Shown: positions 62,525 to 64,000 of the stretch, one piece after another
How the letters are laid out: each line of letters opens with the position of its first letter
Position numbering within the stretch: the stretch's first letter is position 1
NCBI RefSeq assembly: GCF_005747095.1
Contig: NZ_SWLG01000008.1
Location: forward strand, 124,001 to 188,000
Direction: 5' to 3'
Origin: Exobacillus caeni
GTDB taxonomy: Bacteria > Bacillota > Bacilli > Bacillales > Guptibacillaceae
Length of the DNA: 64,000 nt
The notes under the pieces: generated by a model
Database searches by the model: none
What the model was told of the DNA's origin: nothing
What the model saw: the letters and a program-made list of their open reading frames with translations, nothing else
Program-made: the position numbers and the translations under genes

Positions 62525-62821
62525 TTACTGCGGTAATACACAAAAAATTAAATTTTGACTACAATCTAATAATGCAGCTAATTGATTTGCTTCACCTGTT
62601 TCTTGTAACGCAGCTCCCATACAGTTCACGAAATCTATAACACAAGCTTGACATTCAGGTTCAACGTTAGGACACAACTCTAATACACATGCAATTAGGT
62701 CAGTACTACATTGTATTAGAGCATCCAATTGAGCATCTACTGACGGTAACTGCATTGCAGCGTCTACACAACGAGAGAAATTTTGAACACATGCTGCACA
62801 AGTATTTGGACCAACACCCAT
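62525..62821 (-). CDS. Cysteine-rich protein with internal duplication
   Basis: A 98-residue protein with eleven Cys residues. It consists of two repeats of about 43 residues with the same Cys spacing, C-x2-C-x6-C-x19-C-x6-C: one from TCAACVQNFSRCV to IQCSTDLIACV, the other from ECQACVIDFVNCM to LDCSQNLIFCV. One extra Cys lies in the linker. The sequence between them is helical and mostly neutral. There is no signal peptide. A strong AAAGGAGGTGTCATT site suggests high expression. Beside the spore-surface locus a cross-linked coat or exosporium component is plausible; a metal-binding role is the alternative. No family recognised. Confidence 0.75.
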   Translation of the reverse strand: MGVGPNTCAACVQNFSRCVDAAMQLPSVDAQLDALIQCSTDLIACVLELCPNVEPECQACVIDFVNCMGAALQETGEANQLAALLDCSQNLIFCVLPQ

Positions 62822-62832
62822 AATGACACCTC

Positions 62833-63184
62833 CTTTAATTATTCTGAGTTTAGAGTGGCATTAATCAGGGGGAATCATTAAATATAACTCCCTATCCACC
62901 GTTCCCTGAGATTCCCATCTCAATATCAATATATGCATGGCAAGTAGTGACTGTATGGACAAGAGCATAACAATTTGATGGTCATTTGAGTTTTTTTGAT
63001 AAGAAAACCAATTAACATAAAATTTCCCTGCACCGGAATATTGCCTTGAAAAAAGGAGTAATTTTCATATTCGTTTTTTTTTTGGCAATTTACCCAGTGA
63101 CATGCGGCGACTATAAAGGTAGTAAATGTTTTTCTTGATTATGCATAATAATCTTAGTAAATAAAAAGCACATAAACCACAAAA
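62833..63184. other. Intergenic stretch without a gene
   Basis: About 350 bp between the cysteine-rich gene and the lmo0937 terminator. It is AT-rich; the part next to 62833 should contain the promoter of the cysteine-rich gene. No frame with a ribosome binding site was found. Confidence 0.55.
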
Positions 63185-63216
63185 AAATGATGTGCCAATC
63201 AAATAGCACATCATTT
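63185..63216 (-). terminator. Terminator after the lmo0937-type gene
   Basis: AAATGATGTGC and GCACATCATTT form a perfect 11-bp stem with a 10-base loop; the minus strand continues with seven T residues. Confidence 0.85.
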
Positions 63217-63272
63217 CCAATGTTATTAACTGTTTTCCACTGCAGAATCTTTCTTATAACATTTTTTACAAG

Positions 63273-63413
63273 TCACATTCGCCCTTTAACCAATTTATAA
63301 ACGAGTATCGCAGCGGCTATCACGAGCAAAATATGAATAAGGCCGCCAACAACGTTAAGTACCAATCCGATTAGCCAGATCGCAAGTAAGATTCCTATTA
63401 TTGTCCAGAGCAT
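63273..63413 (-). CDS. lmo0937-family small membrane protein
   Basis: A 46-residue protein, MLWTIIGILLAIWLIGLVLN, then a Gly-Gly break and a second hydrophobic stretch ending YKLVKGRM. AAGGAAAGGATATCAAAT precedes the ATG. The size, opening MLWTI and paired helices match the lmo0937 family of Firmicute membrane peptides, often stress-induced; function unknown. Confidence 0.82.
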   Translation of the reverse strand: MLWTIIGILLAIWLIGLVLNVVGGLIHILLVIAAAILVYKLVKGRM

Positions 63414-63724
63414 ATTTGATATCCTTTCCTTATTTTGTCATAGTATATATATTCCACAAAACTGGCTTTTATAAAACTTTCTTTACGATTTTTCCTCTTT
63501 GATAAAAAGAAATAACCTGAAATGATCTTCCGAGTATACTTTATTGATTCTATATGCCGCTCCCTGGTCTTATCCTTCAAAAATATAAACTGAACGATCT
63601 CTAATCGTATCAATCGCAATTAAGGTAGTGTTAATAGTCCGTTCTTACCGATATAATCAAAATCTGTTATATCTTTCCTTTGTCAGGGTAAATCATAAAT
63701 AAAATCAATAAGGAGTGATACATT

Positions 63725-64000
63725 ATGGCAGTAATTGAAGAAGTCATGACTAGAAGTGTAGAAACATGTTCACCCTCTAGTTCTGTTATAGAAGTAGCTA
63801 AAAAAATGAAAGAACTAGATGTTGGTGTCATGCCCTTAGAGGAAGGAAACCAGCTGGTAGGACTTGTTACAGACCGTGATATTGTAATAAACGGACTGGC
63901 AGAAAAAGAAACTGGAGACTTTAAGGCAAGGGATGTTATGACAAAAGATCCGGAATGTGTACACCCTGATACGGATATAAATGAAGCCTTCAATCTTATG
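63725..64000 (+). CDS. CBS-domain protein, partial
   Basis: The first 92 codons of a CBS-domain protein running off the right edge. It starts MAVIEEVMTRSVETCSPSSS after AAGGAGTGAT, and the CBS pattern continues with DVGVMPLEEGNQLVGLVTDR and the DIVINGL helix; a second CBS repeat begins with ARDVMTKDPECVHPDTDINE. Stand-alone CBS pairs bind adenine nucleotides and are often under SigB control. The right part and end are outside the window. Confidence 0.9.
   Translation, partial: MAVIEEVMTRSVETCSPSSSVIEVAKKMKELDVGVMPLEEGNQLVGLVTDRDIVINGLAEKETGDFKARDVMTKDPECVHPDTDINEAFNLM

Noticed and set aside
63667-63993. 108-codon minus-strand frame at the right end
   Set aside because: Antisense to the CBS-domain protein, whose sequence and ribosome binding site are clear.
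1-64000. CRISPR array, prophage, intact insertion sequence, rRNA or tRNA
   Set aside because: No regular spaced repeats, phage structural genes, transposase genes or tRNA-like cloverleaf sequences were recognised on either strand.

Overview
The window is chromosomal DNA from an aerobic, endospore-forming member of the Bacillaceae. The evidence is an alpha/beta-type small acid-soluble spore protein, CgeB-like and YheC/YheD-like spore-surface genes, two RsbR-type stressosome proteins, an argCJBD-carAB-argF order like that of Bacillus subtilis, and strong AGGAGG-type ribosome binding sites. A Fictibacillus-like genome is possible, but genus cannot be fixed from sequence alone. I see no rRNA, tRNA, CRISPR array, prophage or intact insertion sequence.

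Layout. (1) 1-1935: a CuA-containing heme-copper oxidase locus, cut by the left edge. Subunit I lacks the active-site tyrosine expected of an oxygen reductase. (2) 2177-3706: a channel-like membrane protein and an alpha/beta hydrolase. (3) 3884-8086: proline catabolism (putB, putC, PucR-type regulator). (4) 8336-11978: an M20-family amidase, a DUF3100 membrane pair and an HxlR regulator. (5) 12146-13192: a divergent RsbR-like protein and a small unknown. (6) 13435-25868: a complete arginine pathway, argCJBD-carAB-argF-argG-argH, with two tandem ARG boxes on the argC promoter and another box before argG. (7) 26041-28596: a truncated Rrf2 gene, the BdbC/BdbD disulfide pair and an AbrB-type membrane protein. 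(8) 29455-34316: OFA-family transporter, DUF1641 protein and a formate-dehydrogenase-like molybdoenzyme. (9) 34488-40311: assorted housekeeping and stress genes (M15 peptidase, DinB, CD3324 family, D-serine ammonia-lyase, NTF2-like, RsbR, superoxide dismutase). (10) 40410-52676: a 4-hydroxyphenylacetate (homoprotocatechuate) meta-cleavage island. It has a sodium:solute symporter with a 38-residue partner, a kinase-less FAD synthetase, hpaC, hpaD, hpaB, hpaE, a DapA-like aldolase, a LysR regulator, an unknown protein, hpaF and a split hpaG. (11) 53055-56446: SASP, a flavin amine oxidase, an unknown and DUF169. (12) 56661-62821: a spore-surface glycan locus with two CgeB-like proteins, a PAPS-type sulfotransferase, two GT2 glycosyltransferases, a YheC/YheD ATP-grasp protein and a cysteine-rich duplicated protein. 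(13) 63273-64000: an lmo0937-type membrane peptide and the start of a CBS-domain protein.

How it works together. The hpa island converts 4-hydroxyphenylacetate to homoprotocatechuate (HpaBC), opens the ring (HpaD), oxidises the semialdehyde (HpaE), then isomerises and decarboxylates (HpaF, HpaG). No separate hpaH hydratase or hpaI aldolase is present, so the DapA-like protein is the candidate for the last steps. The co-located FAD synthetase could feed the flavin-hungry HpaBC pair. A 34-35 bp element with an identical TGTAACAT core lies before both lysR and hpaG and is a candidate operator.

The signals I find most interesting are: the Tyr-less CuA heme-copper subunit I (possible nitric oxide reductase); a dispersed repeat in three copies with compensatory changes in its stem-loop, each copy lying upstream of a minus-strand gene; the sulfotransferase inside a spore-glycan locus; and the duplicated cysteine-rich protein beside it.
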